Shown: in pieces, positions 1-9,034 of the stretch
Position numbering within the stretch: the first letter of the stretch is position 1
Layout: each line of letters opens with the position of its first letter
NCBI RefSeq assembly: GCF_036492425.1
Contig: NZ_AP025292.1
Coordinates: forward strand, 744,001-808,000
Length of the DNA stretch: 64,000 nucleotides
DNA from: Persicobacter psychrovividus
GTDB lineage: Bacteria > Bacteroidota > Bacteroidia > Cytophagales > Cyclobacteriaceae
Direction of reading: 5' to 3'
Notes under the pieces: model-generated
Database searches by the model: none
What the model was told of the DNA's origin: nothing
The model's input: the letters and a program-made list of their open reading frames with translations, nothing else
Made by a program: the position numbers and the translations under genes

Positions 1-2
1 AT

Positions 3-728
3 ACGACCCTGAACACACATAGATACAGTGTGAAGACCGTTGTTATTGATGCCGGTCACGGTGGTAAGGATCAGGGAACCCATGGTAAACTCTTGAAGGA
101 GAAAGATGTAGCGCTGAGTGTTGCATTGAAACTCGGCAAGATCATCAAGGAGAATTTACCCGATGTGAAGGTCATTTATACCCGGGATTCCGATCATTTT
201 GTAGAATTAAACGATCGGGCGTTAATTGCCAATAAAAATAATGCTGACGTATTTATTTCTATTCACTGTAATTCTTCGCCTCATAACGATGGGGTTCACG
301 GTACCGAAACCTACACGATGGGGCTGCATTCCAGCAAAGGCAACCTGAATGTGGCCATGCGGGAGAACAGTTCTATGCTTATGGAGGATGATTATAATAA
401 TAATTATGATGGTTTTGATCCCAACTCTCCAGAATCGTATATATTATTTAACCTTTACTTGAGTGCATATTCGGACAATAGTCTTAATTTAGCATCGAAA
501 ATTGAAGGTCAGTTTAAGCGAAGGGTTGGAAGACATAGCCGGGGAGTAAAACAAGCCGGTTTTGTAGTGTTGTGGAGAACCTCGATGCCGAGTGTTCTGG
601 TGGAGACGGGATTCCTGAGTAACCCCAAAGAAGAAAAATATTTGGGAGACCCTTTGGGGCAGACCTATATCGCATCAGGTATCTATCGAGCCTTTCGTGA
701 TTATAAAAAAGAGATAGAATCAATTTAA
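3..728 (+). CDS. N-acetylmuramoyl-L-alanine amidase (Amidase_3), 5' end cut by window edge
   Basis: Zinc-dependent amidase that cuts the bond between N-acetylmuramic acid and the stem peptide of peptidoglycan. The frame is open through the left edge, so the start, probably with a signal peptide, lies outside; a GTG at position 30 is not needed. Counting from that GTG, the zinc ligands of the Amidase_3 family are visible: His10 in DAGHGGKD, Glu24 in KEKD and His79 in SIHCNSS. The catalytic Glu192 sits in VLVETGFLSN. An insertion around residues 105-140 (Asn/Asp-rich) is like the regulatory segment seen in many amidases of this family. It is followed 11 bases later by an MCE/MlaD gene, a frequent pairing in Bacteroidota, suggesting one transcript for envelope maintenance. 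Family assignment is secure; exact role in division or turnover is inferred. Confidence 0.93.
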   Translation, partial: TTLNTHRYSVKTVVIDAGHGGKDQGTHGKLLKEKDVALSVALKLGKIIKENLPDVKVIYTRDSDHFVELNDRALIANKNNADVFISIHCNSSPHNDGVHGTETYTMGLHSSKGNLNVAMRENSSMLMEDDYNNNYDGFDPNSPESYILFNLYLSAYSDNSLNLASKIEGQFKRRVGRHSRGVKQAGFVVLWRTSMPSVLVETGFLSNPKEEKYLGDPLGQTYIASGIYRAFRDYKKEIESI

Positions 729-739
729 TAAATTTAGTT

Positions 740-1699
740 TTGAGTAAATTTAAAAGTAAAGAACTGAAAGTGGGCGCAATGGTCGTCATTGCTTTTGCTT
801 TATTATATGTCGGCTTGAGGTTTCTCAAAGGCATTAATTTCTTTTCCTCATCGAGGACCTATTATGCTGTTTATGAAAACGTAGATGGCCTGGTAGCTTC
901 CAACCCTGTGATGGTCAATGGCCTGAATGTGGGAATGGTTTCTCATATCGACATTATGCACGATGAAGGCAATAAGCTGAAAGTAGAGTTATTGATAAAA
1001 AATGATGTGGCTATTGGCCCCAAGACCGTTGCTGAACTTTCCAGTAATGGACTGCTGGGCAGTAAAGTGATCAATCTAAATATTGAGCCTAATATCACCC
1101 AGCCTTTAGAGGATGGTTCGCGAGTGCTCTCGATGGCCGACAAACCTTTTACCGCACTGGTGGCTGATCAAGCCGCGCCTTTGGTGGAAAAGCTTGATAA
1201 ACTCATGACTGACTTTCAGGGCAGTGGGGCCGAAGCGAAAAACATGATGCACTCCTTTACAAAAACGTCTTCGAGTGTTGATTCTCTGATTGTGGCAAAC
1301 CAGGTAAAAATTACGCAGCTGGTGGGCAATTTGGCGCAAACAACCTACCTGCTGAACCGTTCCTTGGCGGATCTGCAACCTACTTTGGAAAACCTCAATA
1401 AGCTGAGCACTGATATGGCCAAAACAGACCTGTCGAAAACCGTGGAGGCACTGGATAAAAATCTGGCATCCTTGCAGGCAGTACTTGATAATGTGAACAA
1501 CGGCAATGGCAGTATGGGTAAACTGATGAAAGACGAACAGTTGTACAACAACGTCAATCATACGGTACAATCGATGGACAGCCTGCTGATGGACCTTAAA
1601 GCGCACCCAAAACGCTATGTACATTTTTCTGTTTTTGGAAAGAAGGATAAAGCACCCAAGGAAGTGAAAAGCGCCGTTGATACTGAAGCCGCAGAATAA
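740..1699 (+). CDS. MlaD/MCE family lipid-transport protein
   Basis: Inner-membrane-anchored periplasmic protein of the MCE family, which forms rings that move phospholipids between the membranes with an MlaE/MlaF ABC transporter. One N-terminal transmembrane helix (about residues 10-27) follows the short basic start SKFKSKELKVG. A single MCE domain spans about residues 40-118, and a long helical tail follows to 319 aa. The start is TTG at 740, chosen because the family begins a few residues before the membrane helix. No MlaE or MlaF gene is present in the window, so the partner ABC transporter must be encoded elsewhere. A strong terminator follows, ending the amidase-MlaD unit. Confidence 0.88.
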   Translation: MSKFKSKELKVGAMVVIAFALLYVGLRFLKGINFFSSSRTYYAVYENVDGLVASNPVMVNGLNVGMVSHIDIMHDEGNKLKVELLIKNDVAIGPKTVAELSSNGLLGSKVINLNIEPNITQPLEDGSRVLSMADKPFTALVADQAAPLVEKLDKLMTDFQGSGAEAKNMMHSFTKTSSSVDSLIVANQVKITQLVGNLAQTTYLLNRSLADLQPTLENLNKLSTDMAKTDLSKTVEALDKNLASLQAVLDNVNNGNGSMGKLMKDEQLYNNVNHTVQSMDSLLMDLKAHPKRYVHFSVFGKKDKAPKEVKSAVDTEAAE

Positions 1700-1738
1700 G
1701 GCTTGTATTTGGCTTTAACGCATTTAAAATATTACATT

Positions 1739-1771
1739 AAAGGGTTTCTTGTCGTAAAGAAACCCTTTTTT
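1739..1771 (+). terminator. Intrinsic terminator after the MlaD gene
   Basis: A 12-base stem (AAAGGGTTTCTT paired with AAGAAACCCTTT) with a short loop is followed by a run of T. It lies 40 bases after the MCE gene stop. Confidence 0.85.
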
Positions 1772-1822
1772 GATTACATTGTTCTTTTTAATAAATGAGG
1801 GAGAACGACGGACTACGGTACA

Positions 1823-2665
1823 ATGGTGAATGAGCAAGAATTTAAGGCGATGGTATCGCTTTTGGATGATGAGGACCTGACGATCTCAGGGCAGATTTCT
1901 GATAAAATTATGTCGATGGGCACAGATGTGTTGCCTATGCTGGAACAGGCATGGACCGATGCGCCTTTTGATTCTCCTTTGCAAATGCGGGTGGGCGATA
2001 TCCTGCATCAGTTACAGTTCATCGCCGTTACGGAAGGCATGGCTGCCTGGAAAGCGGGAGATCAGAAAGATTTACTCGAAGGGCTTTACTGGATTGCGCG
2101 CTATTCCTATCCAGATGTAGTATTGGAGGAACTCAGGGATGATATTGACATGATCGTTCGTGCTGTACGGCACCAGTTCAATCCCGATGGTCACCCCATT
2201 AAACAGGTGAAAGCCATCAATGAAGTGCTCTTCGACCAAATGGGTTTTGGCCCCAACAGCCGTAACTTTCACAACCCGGCCAACTCGATGATCAATCAGG
2301 TGTTGAACCACAAAAGGGGGAATCCGATCAGCTTATGTGCCGTGTATTATCTGGTAGCTAAAAAACTCGGGATGCCGATTGCAGGGGTCAACCTCCCCAA
2401 CCTGTTTGTCCTGATTTACCCGCACGAAACCACACCTTTTTATATCAATGCTTTTAATAAGGGACTGATATTCTCCAAAGAAGATCTACAGGAATATGTC
2501 CGCCATCTTCATATCAAGATCGACCCCGTGTATTTCGAGCCTTGTTCACATCAGGCCATCATTATTCGCAGTCTTCGAAATTTGATATTTTCTTTTAAAA
2601 AATTAGGGGATACTGAACGCACCAACGAGGTTAGATCGTTATTAGATATTTTTGTAGGAAATTAG
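1823..2665 (+). CDS. SirB1/transglutaminase-like (Transglut_core2) protein
   Basis: Cytoplasmic protein of 280 aa whose central part matches the SirB1 (Transglut_core2) family: the block HKRGNPISLCAVYYLVAKKL, then GMPIAGVNLPN and an FVL(I) strand. In the family this block carries the Cys of a transglutaminase-like fold, and a Cys is present in SLCAVY. The usual downstream His is not clear: the family often has PGHFV where this protein has PNLFV, so catalysis is doubtful. The C-terminal part (about residues 235-280) resembles the TPR-like tail of SirB1 proteins. Biochemical function is unknown. It has its own unit, after a terminator and 150 bases before the next gene. Confidence 0.8.
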   Translation: MVNEQEFKAMVSLLDDEDLTISGQISDKIMSMGTDVLPMLEQAWTDAPFDSPLQMRVGDILHQLQFIAVTEGMAAWKAGDQKDLLEGLYWIARYSYPDVVLEELRDDIDMIVRAVRHQFNPDGHPIKQVKAINEVLFDQMGFGPNSRNFHNPANSMINQVLNHKRGNPISLCAVYYLVAKKLGMPIAGVNLPNLFVLIYPHETTPFYINAFNKGLIFSKEDLQEYVRHLHIKIDPVYFEPCSHQAIIIRSLRNLIFSFKKLGDTERTNEVRSLLDIFVGN

Positions 2666-2854
2666 ATCATTTCAGGACTTTTTGACTTATCCGTGGTTGA
2701 ATAAGAGGCTTAATTTGAATTATTGAGGGTGTTGTCATGGTTTTTTTAGACTGTTTTGGGATATAGTTTGAATTTATTCTTTAATGTCTTTTTAAAGTGT
2801 TGATTTTGGCATATTATGTGTAATAAATCAATCATAAAACAACAACAACCCTGT

Positions 2855-4111
2855 ATGAGTACAATAAAACCCACCGCATCGAGTCAGCGAGTAGCGTCGG
2901 TTGATGCACTAAGAGGCTTTGCCATTTTAGGAATTTTGTTTGCCAACATCCTTTCATGGAGTGGTTACAAATTCATCCCCTTTACTGCTATGGAAGGGTT
3001 GAAATGGCACGAATTTGACTCCTACATATCGACTTTCCTGAGTGTGTTTATCGACACCAAATTTTACACGATCTTTTCCCTTCTTTTTGGTATTGGTTTT
3101 TATTTTCAGTTTAAGAAATTTAAAAATCAGGCAGATCAAAAGCCATTTGTCGATGTTTACCGCCGAAGAATGAGCTTTCTGATTTTATTCGGATTTATTC
3201 ACATGACTTTCTGGTCGGGAGATATCCTGATGCTTTATGGAATGATGGGTTTCATCTTGCTTGAGCTAAGAAATCTGACCAAAGAAAATTTGTTGAAGGT
3301 CAGTATGATTTTGCTGATGAGCTCTTTGGTGTTGGATGTGATCTTGATGTATGTCGCTCCCGGTTATGGAGTGCCTGATGTGGCGCTGGCGAAAAAGCAC
3401 TATATAGATATGGCACCTGAGGCAGTTTCTGCCGCATTTATGTCTGGCGATTGGTTGACAACACTGAAAGTAAATGCCCACAATATTATGTGGCGCTGGT
3501 TCGATTTTGTTCCTATGGGCCGACCAACGAAAGTGTTGGGCTTATTCCTGATGGGCTACTATTTGGCAGAGCAGAATTTCTTCAATACTACCGCTAAAAA
3601 AGGCGTCAATTTCTGGAAATTCTTCATTCCTGGTATAGCACTTACTTTAACCGGTAAATACCTTATCGGAGGCAGCATGTCAGCTATTCCTACGCAGTGG
3701 AGTGATATTCTTTTCAAAGCGATTGAGGTGCCCGGACAGGTATTGTTAAGCTTGTCGTATGTGTGTTTGTTGGTGGTTACTTACGAATCAAATTTTGGAA
3801 AAAAAGCATTGCAGGGACTGACAGACGTTGGTCGGATGTCTTTTACAAACTACCTTTCACATACTATTTTCGGAATTGTTTTATTCTACGGAGTAGGCTT
3901 TGGCTACTTTGGGCAGTGGAGCCTGACACAAATCTGGATCGTGGCCGTTGGTTTTTATGCCTTCCAAATCGCCTTCAGTAGAATTTGGTTGAAGGTTTTC
4001 GCCTTCGGACCATTGGAGTGGGGATGGAGATGCCTGACTTATAAAACCATGTTCCCTATCCGCAGATCAACGATTGCTGAACAAAAACGCATGGCACAAC
4101 AAACGGCCTAA
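2855..4111 (+). CDS. DUF418 domain integral membrane protein (YeiB-like)
   Basis: Polytopic inner-membrane protein. It opens with the family hallmark VDALRGFAILGILFANI, followed by about eight to ten hydrophobic segments, and ends with the DUF418 domain (roughly the last 160 residues), including NYLSHTIFG and GPLEWGWRCLTY near the C terminus. DUF418/YeiB proteins are related to acyltransferase-3 membrane proteins; their substrate is unknown. The start is placed at ATG 2855, giving a short N terminus before the first helix as in relatives. An in-frame ATG at 2816 would add a 13-residue polar, Gln-rich leader. It converges with nfeD, sharing the terminator between them. Confidence 0.85.
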   Translation: MSTIKPTASSQRVASVDALRGFAILGILFANILSWSGYKFIPFTAMEGLKWHEFDSYISTFLSVFIDTKFYTIFSLLFGIGFYFQFKKFKNQADQKPFVDVYRRRMSFLILFGFIHMTFWSGDILMLYGMMGFILLELRNLTKENLLKVSMILLMSSLVLDVILMYVAPGYGVPDVALAKKHYIDMAPEAVSAAFMSGDWLTTLKVNAHNIMWRWFDFVPMGRPTKVLGLFLMGYYLAEQNFFNTTAKKGVNFWKFFIPGIALTLTGKYLIGGSMSAIPTQWSDILFKAIEVPGQVLLSLSYVCLLVVTYESNFGKKALQGLTDVGRMSFTNYLSHTIFGIVLFYGVGFGYFGQWSLTQIWIVAVGFYAFQIAFSRIWLKVFAFGPLEWGWRCLTYKTMFPIRRSTIAEQKRMAQQTA

Positions 4112-4130
4112 AGCGAAAAGATAATTACAT

Positions 4131-4168
4131 AAAAAAGGCGTGTTCCTGTTCGGGGCACGCCTTTTTTT
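4131..4168. terminator. Bidirectional terminator between DUF418 gene and nfeD
   Basis: AAAAAAGGCGTG and CACGCCTTTTTTT form a stem with A and T runs on either side, so it can stop both converging transcripts. Confidence 0.85.
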
Positions 4169-4171
4169 CTT

Positions 4172-5518
4172 TTAAACTTTCTTTACTTTTAGAGTATTAC
4201 TTTCCTGACTGATGACCTCAATGGTACTATTGGCTTCAATATAATCGCCGCGAGTAAAAGCATCATAAATCTTGCCCTCAATTTCCACTTTTCCACTCGG
4301 CCTCAGGATGGTGTAGGCTTGCCCCTGTAGGCCTACCAAATTATGCTCGTAAGTATTTACGGTGTATCCCTCATCAGAATCCTGGGTGTCCTGCAATGCG
4401 ATTTTATGAATAAAAGATGATTTGTGAAGCCTGAAGCTCATCACCAAAAGCAGTAGGGTCGTCAGCCCAAAAGCAAGCAGCACTGCGGTAATTGCATTAT
4501 TGATTTGTGTGGTCGGGACGTGGTCAAAGTTAAAGAAATCGTTGCTGACCATCCCAAGCCCGAGGGCTGCAAGAATCAGGATCAGGCCAGAGATCCCCGC
4601 AAAACCAAAACCTGGGATCACAAATATTTCCGCCGCCAGCAAGCCGACGCCAATAATGAACATCAGGATCTCCCAGTATTGTGCCAGGCCATGTAAATAG
4701 TGAGGGACCAGGTAGAGGGTCAGGGCAATCGCACTTGCCGCTATTGGAAAACCAACACCAGGCGTTTGGAGCTCAAAATAAATGCCTCCTAAAATGATCA
4801 TGATGAGCACACCACTGATCATAGGATTTAAAAAGAAAGCAATGATTTTTTCTGTGGCAGAAAGTTCATAATGGCTGAGCTGATAATCATCAATACCAGC
4901 CCTTTCGAGCAGCTCGGGGATATTCTCTGCCTCACCAGTCGCAATTTTCCACTTGATAGCTTCTGAGGTGGAAAGCGTGAGCACTTTTCCCGAGTCTGAA
5001 AGGTCCTTGATATACAGCGACTGATCAACCATCGCTTCCGCAATTTTTGGGTCGCGGCCCTTGGCTTCTGCCGTGGAGCGCATAATCGAGCGCATATAGG
5101 ACTGATATTTGTCGGGAGCAGCCTCGCCAGTCTGTACCACAACGGTGGCCGCACCAATACTTGCGCCCTGGGTCATGTAAATGCTGTCGCAGGCCAGCGA
5201 AATAAGCGCCCCAGCCGAGGCAGCATCTTTATTAATGAATACATAAACGGGCTGTTCGTAATTTAGGATCCTCGTGCGGATATCGTCAGCATCATTCACC
5301 GCCCCACCGTAAGTATCCATTTCAATAACGACCACATCCGATTGTTGGGCATCAGCTTCTTTGAAAGCGAGATCAACATAGCGGTTCATTCTTGGGTCAA
5401 TTTCGCTGTCAATTTTCATGACAAAAACTTTCGTCTGCGCCCAGCAGCTAAGCTGAACAAGCATGAAAAGTAAAGTCAGGGAGATGGGCCTGAATCGGCC
5501 TGTTTGGTTGAATTTCAT
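4172..5518 (-). CDS. nfeD: Long-form NfeD membrane serine protease
   Basis: Secreted or membrane ClpP-class serine protease of 448 aa. It has an N-terminal signal peptide (about residues 10-28), a ClpP-like protease domain (about 30-210), four to five membrane helices (about 225-370) and a C-terminal OB-fold NfeD domain (about 390-448). The Ser-Lys dyad described for archaeal 1510-N has likely counterparts in Ser101 (AASAGAL) and Lys137 (PDKYQS). Family members usually sit beside a stomatin/SPFH gene, their supposed substrate and partner. Here neither neighbour is one, so this copy is an orphan. It shares a bidirectional terminator with the DUF418 gene and diverges from the DUF4905-like gene. 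Confidence 0.9.
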   Translation of the reverse strand: MKFNQTGRFRPISLTLLFMLVQLSCWAQTKVFVMKIDSEIDPRMNRYVDLAFKEADAQQSDVVVIEMDTYGGAVNDADDIRTRILNYEQPVYVFINKDAASAGALISLACDSIYMTQGASIGAATVVVQTGEAAPDKYQSYMRSIMRSTAEAKGRDPKIAEAMVDQSLYIKDLSDSGKVLTLSTSEAIKWKIATGEAENIPELLERAGIDDYQLSHYELSATEKIIAFFLNPMISGVLIMIILGGIYFELQTPGVGFPIAASAIALTLYLVPHYLHGLAQYWEILMFIIGVGLLAAEIFVIPGFGFAGISGLILILAALGLGMVSNDFFNFDHVPTTQINNAITAVLLAFGLTTLLLLVMSFRLHKSSFIHKIALQDTQDSDEGYTVNTYEHNLVGLQGQAYTILRPSGKVEIEGKIYDAFTRGDYIEANSTIEVISQESNTLKVKKV

Positions 5519-5684
5519 GAATATAAATATCAGGTGGTTGATCTTATTAAGTGGATACCTGTTGAAAGGGTACTGAATTCTTTATTATAATGAATAAAAG
5601 TATTATCCTTGAATAATCTAACACAACGTTAATAAAAATGCTCTTTTGAGCAGGATAATTGTTTTCGGTTAAAAATCGCCAATT

Positions 5685-6458
5685 TTGAGCAAATTACAAA
5701 TCATTGAGCTGCCCGCCAGGTTATGGAAGCTTCAGGCAGATGTGCATAGTGGTACGATCGGTTTAGAATTCAGGGAACAGGACAGCCTGCAAGCTAACTT
5801 TGCACTCATTACCCCTGAAGGAGAAATGCATGGCCCTTTTGAGATGCCCGAAAAGTGGTGGGTAACGCTTGATGCGGTCATTGGGGCAAAATTATTGGTG
5901 CGCAGCTATGAGGATCATGCCAATCCGCAGACCAAAAAACTGTGGTTGCTCGATACGCATGCGCAGGAAATTCTCTGGGAGGTGGATAAATTCTTGCCCA
6001 ACAGGGTGGATCAGCCTTGGATTTATGGGCACTTTATTGAAGGGGATGAGGGGAAATTCGCCAAAATAAACATGGATACCGCAGCGGCGAGTTATTTATC
6101 GCAGGAAAAAGTTGCTGACCACGAGAATGGTGATAAATCCGCCGAAATATCGCATTATGTGGAAGGGACTACCCACTTTGAGCAGGTCCACCGCTTTTTG
6201 TCGAAAAAAGTTGGCGATTTTGCGGTAAAAGCAATCGATTATTTTCAATCTGATGGACGAATTATAATTTCTTACTATATTTACGAAGGTGAAAATTTGA
6301 TTAATAAACTTCACATTTTTGATCGTGAAGGAACAGTGCTCCACCATGATATTTTAGGTACTTCGCTGCCAACAGTAGCACTTCAGAGTTTTTTTGTTCT
6401 TTTCGGTCAGTTGATTTTTGTCAACCGTCATAACCAGTTGTCTATATATGAACTGTAA
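5685..6458 (+). CDS. DUF4905-like hypothetical protein
   Basis: A 257-aa protein without signal peptide or membrane helices, rich in beta-strand patterns (WKLQADVHSGTIGLEFR, LWLLDTHAQEILWEVD, KLHIFDREGTVLHHD) that look like blades of a small propeller. Length and pattern fit DUF4905, an uncharacterised Bacteroidota family; this match is from memory and is moderate. The start is TTG at 5685. Its last 11 bases overlap the start of the secreted LysM gene at 6448, so the two are probably translationally coupled and may work together, although one looks cytoplasmic and the other exported. Confidence 0.6.
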   Translation: MSKLQIIELPARLWKLQADVHSGTIGLEFREQDSLQANFALITPEGEMHGPFEMPEKWWVTLDAVIGAKLLVRSYEDHANPQTKKLWLLDTHAQEILWEVDKFLPNRVDQPWIYGHFIEGDEGKFAKINMDTAAASYLSQEKVADHENGDKSAEISHYVEGTTHFEQVHRFLSKKVGDFAVKAIDYFQSDGRIIISYYIYEGENLINKLHIFDREGTVLHHDILGTSLPTVALQSFFVLFGQLIFVNRHNQLSIYEL

Positions 6459-7461
6459 AAAAATAGCAGTTGCAGTTTCTGCATTCCTACTTGCATTCAC
6501 GTTTAATGTCGCCGATGCCTCAGCGCAAGCGATAAAAACCCATACGATTCAAAAGGGGCAAACCCTTTACTCCATTGCCAGACAGTACCATGCTTCTGTT
6601 AAGGAGCTTGAAGAGCTGAACCCTGGCCTGACCAATAATATTGCGGCTGGCCAAACGATTAAAGTGCCCGCAGGCACCGCACAGGCGACCGCATCGAAGA
6701 AAGTCCATGTCGTGAAATCTGCGGAAACATTGTACAGTATTTCAAGACAATATAATGTCAGCGCTAATCAGTTGATTCAGTATAATAACTTGAAATCTAC
6801 TGCGCTAACTGCCGGACAAGCACTTAAAATCCCATCTGATGGTGCTGATGCGGTAAAGGTGGCGAGTGAAATTGCCAAGGCGAACAGTAAAAAGCATAAG
6901 GTACAGCGAGGAGAAACCCTCTATGCCATTGCTCAGAAATATCAGGTTTCGGTAGCGAATATCAAATCGTGGAACGCCATGAAAGGCAACTCGCTTGATG
7001 TGGGGCAGGAGTTGATTGTTGGTTTGGGAAAAGCAGAAGCCAGTCCAGTTGTAGTGGCTGAAGTTAATGTTCCTGCCAAGAAAGAAACCGCCAGCCCAAC
7101 GAAAACATTGCCAGCAACAGCGGCAAAGAGTGATAAGCCGGTGAAGGAAATCCCTTATTCCCGCGAAGAAATTCAGGATGGCTCGGAGTTCAAGAAGGTG
7201 GTTGAACGCGGAATGTCAGGAATTATGACAGGCTCTGAGGACACTAAAAAATATTTGGCCCTGCACCCTACGGCACCCGTTGGAACAATTATGCAGGTAA
7301 GAAATGACATGAACAATCGCAGTGTTTTTGTTCGTGTGATTGGAAAGTTGCCTCCTACGGGCGACAACAAGAAATTGGTGATCAGCCTGAGTAAAACAGC
7401 TTATGAGCGATTGGGCGCATTCGATCAGCGGTTCCCTGTAGAGGTAACCTATGTGCCTTAA
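6448..7461 (+). CDS. Secreted protein with three LysM domains and a C-terminal RlpA-like double-psi beta-barrel
   Basis: Exported 337-aa peptidoglycan-binding protein. A signal peptide (about residues 1-27, ending ASAQA) is followed by three LysM domains at about 31-73, 84-127 and 144-190, each with the T-L-Y-S/A-I-A/S-x-x-Y core. A Pro/Ala/Thr/Lys linker leads to a C-terminal domain (about 235-337) whose pattern GTIMQVRNDMNNRSVFVRVI, followed by KLVISLSKTAYERLG, is that of the RlpA double-psi beta-barrel. The catalytic Asp of true RlpA lytic transglycosylases is not obvious, so it may only bind glycan. ATG 6448 is chosen over TTG 6418 because it places the signal peptide directly at the N terminus. 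It overlaps the upstream gene by 11 bases. Confidence 0.85.
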   Translation: MNCKKIAVAVSAFLLAFTFNVADASAQAIKTHTIQKGQTLYSIARQYHASVKELEELNPGLTNNIAAGQTIKVPAGTAQATASKKVHVVKSAETLYSISRQYNVSANQLIQYNNLKSTALTAGQALKIPSDGADAVKVASEIAKANSKKHKVQRGETLYAIAQKYQVSVANIKSWNAMKGNSLDVGQELIVGLGKAEASPVVVAEVNVPAKKETASPTKTLPATAAKSDKPVKEIPYSREEIQDGSEFKKVVERGMSGIMTGSEDTKKYLALHPTAPVGTIMQVRNDMNNRSVFVRVIGKLPPTGDNKKLVISLSKTAYERLGAFDQRFPVEVTYVP

Positions 7462-7483
7462 TCGATCCAAAAATATAGATCTT

Positions 7484-7509
7484 AAAACCCGCCTCGTGCG
7501 GGTTTTTTT
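7484..7509 (+). terminator. Intrinsic terminator after the LysM gene
   Basis: AACCCGC, a five-base loop, GCGGGTT and a T run, about 25 bases after the stop codon. Confidence 0.85.
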
Positions 7510-7733
7510 ATGCCCAATGGAGATTTATTTTCCCTGTAATAGGTGCTTTTTTGGATACTAAGCGCTAACTTAATGGAAACTGCGTGCTATTGTGTGGTTT
7601 TATTTGCGGAAGTAATTTAAACTTAGCAGGTATTATTGGTATAATTAAAAGGTATTTGATGGGCGAGGGTTGCAGGTGGTTTTTTTTGAATAATGAAAGA
7701 TTTATCTTTGTAAAATATTATAAACTTATTGAA

Positions 7734-8309
7734 ATGAACAATATGAACTCACTTAAACTATTTTTTGTCGCTTTTGCGATGATTTTCGCTTTTCAGGCAA
7801 AGGCGCAGAAAGAGGTTTCAGGCGTGAAATTACCAGCAACCACAACTGTTGACGGGCAGAAACTCACCCTTAATGGTGCGGGAACTCGCTCTAAATATTT
7901 TATGGATTTATATGTTGGTGCGTTGTATTTGGGCGCTTCATCCAAAGATGCCGCTGGAGTAGTTGGCGCTGATGAAGTACAGTCGGTGAAATTGACCATC
8001 ATTTCTGGTTTGGTAACCCGTGATAAATTCAACAGCTCTACCAAAGAAGGGTTCGAGGCATCAACCAATGGAAATACCGAGGCTTTAAAGTCGGAGATCG
8101 ATCAGTTTATGGGTGCCTTTTCTGAGGATATCAGTAAGCAGGACGCTTTCGACTTCAATTATATTCCAGGTAAAGGAACACAAGTATTGAAAAACGGAAA
8201 GTTATTAACGACCATCGAAGGTATGGAATTCAAGAAAGCTTTGTTCGGCATTTGGTTAGGAAACAAACCAGCAGACAAAGGATTGAAATCTGCGATGATG
8301 GGCAAATAA
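7734..8309 (+). CDS. Secreted chalcone isomerase-like protein
   Basis: A 191-aa exported protein. Starting at ATG 7734 (or 7743), a signal peptide ends at about residue 25 (FAFQAKAQ). The mature part matches the chalcone-isomerase-like family: VSGVKLPATTTVDGQKLTLN, then GAGTRSKYFMDLYVGALYL, and a late FNYIPGKGTQVLKNGK and FGIWLGNKPAD. Bacterial members lack proven chalcone isomerase activity and are thought to bind lipid-like ligands in the periplasm. The longer frame back to 7584 encodes a region without signal features and is rejected as the start. A TATCTTTG box at 7703-7710 resembles a Bacteroidota -7 element, but no well-spaced -33 box is seen. Confidence 0.85.
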   Translation: MNNMNSLKLFFVAFAMIFAFQAKAQKEVSGVKLPATTTVDGQKLTLNGAGTRSKYFMDLYVGALYLGASSKDAAGVVGADEVQSVKLTIISGLVTRDKFNSSTKEGFEASTNGNTEALKSEIDQFMGAFSEDISKQDAFDFNYIPGKGTQVLKNGKLLTTIEGMEFKKALFGIWLGNKPADKGLKSAMMGK

Positions 8310-8330
8310 TAAGCCTTGAAAAATAAATAC

Positions 8331-8365
8331 AAAGGAGCACACTTCAGCAGTGTGCTCCTTTTTTT
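8331..8365. terminator. Terminator between converging genes
   Basis: AAAGGAGCACAC and GTGTGCTCCTTT form a 12-base stem followed by a T run. It ends 3 bases before the stop of the DUF2461 gene, and is strongest for the plus-strand transcript. Confidence 0.85.
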
Positions 8366-8368
8366 ATA

Positions 8369-9034
8369 TCATTCCCCATCGTGATCAAAAGGGATATTCA
8401 GAAATTGATTGAGCGGTGCCATGGCTCGGAAAATCTCATCACATTGCGTCAGGATGCGCTCTTGCATGAAATCCTGTATGGGCATGGGCTTCATCGCCAG
8501 GAAATCTTTATGGCGAAGAAATGCAATCAGTGGGTCATTTTTGTCATAACCACGTGGGGCAGTTTTAAGGGTGTCGCCTTGCAATCCGCCAAATTGTGCC
8601 ACAAAATCGGGGGCTTCAACAATTTGCCGAAAGGCATCACCATTATAGTAGATTTCCTCCCGAATGCTTTTCAGTCGTGCACCCTGCGGCTGCCAAACGC
8701 CTCCGGCAATCATACATTTTTCAGGTTCGAGGTGGACATAAATCCCCGCACGGTCAGATTTTCGGTTACCGCTGATCCATGCGCCTAAATGTGTTTTGTA
8801 GGGGCGTTTGTCTTTAGAAAAACGAACATCCCTGTAAATTCTGAAAACGCTTTTTTTGGGGTCTTCCAGGGCAAGCAAGGGGTCGTATTTGGCGGCAATG
8901 GGAATCAGTTGTGCCATAAGTGCGGCCAGTTCGTCCTTGGCACTAATGTATAATGCTTTATGCTCCTGAAACCATTCGCGGTTGTTATTGTCCTGAAGCT
9001 GGCTCAGGAAGTCAAAAGTTGAGCGAGAGATCAT
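8369..9034 (-). CDS. DUF2461 domain protein
   Basis: A 221-aa cytoplasmic protein matching DUF2461 (TIGR02453) along its length. It opens with the family signature FDFLSQLQDNNNREWFQEHK and continues with the RIYRDVRFSKDKRPYKTHLG block, then AGIYVHLEP and the ARLKSIREEI stretch. The family is widespread and has no established function. It is a single-gene unit, converging with the chalcone-isomerase-like gene and diverging from the glycosyltransferase at 9287. Nothing unusual is seen in the sequence. Confidence 0.88.
   Translation of the reverse strand: MISRSTFDFLSQLQDNNNREWFQEHKALYISAKDELAALMAQLIPIAAKYDPLLALEDPKKSVFRIYRDVRFSKDKRPYKTHLGAWISGNRKSDRAGIYVHLEPEKCMIAGGVWQPQGARLKSIREEIYYNGDAFRQIVEAPDFVAQFGGLQGDTLKTAPRGYDKNDPLIAFLRHKDFLAMKPMPIQDFMQERILTQCDEIFRAMAPLNQFLNIPFDHDGE

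Noticed and set aside
1106-1624. 172-codon minus-strand frame opposite the MlaD gene
   Set aside because: It is the antisense of a well-supported MCE gene and has no domain or signal features.
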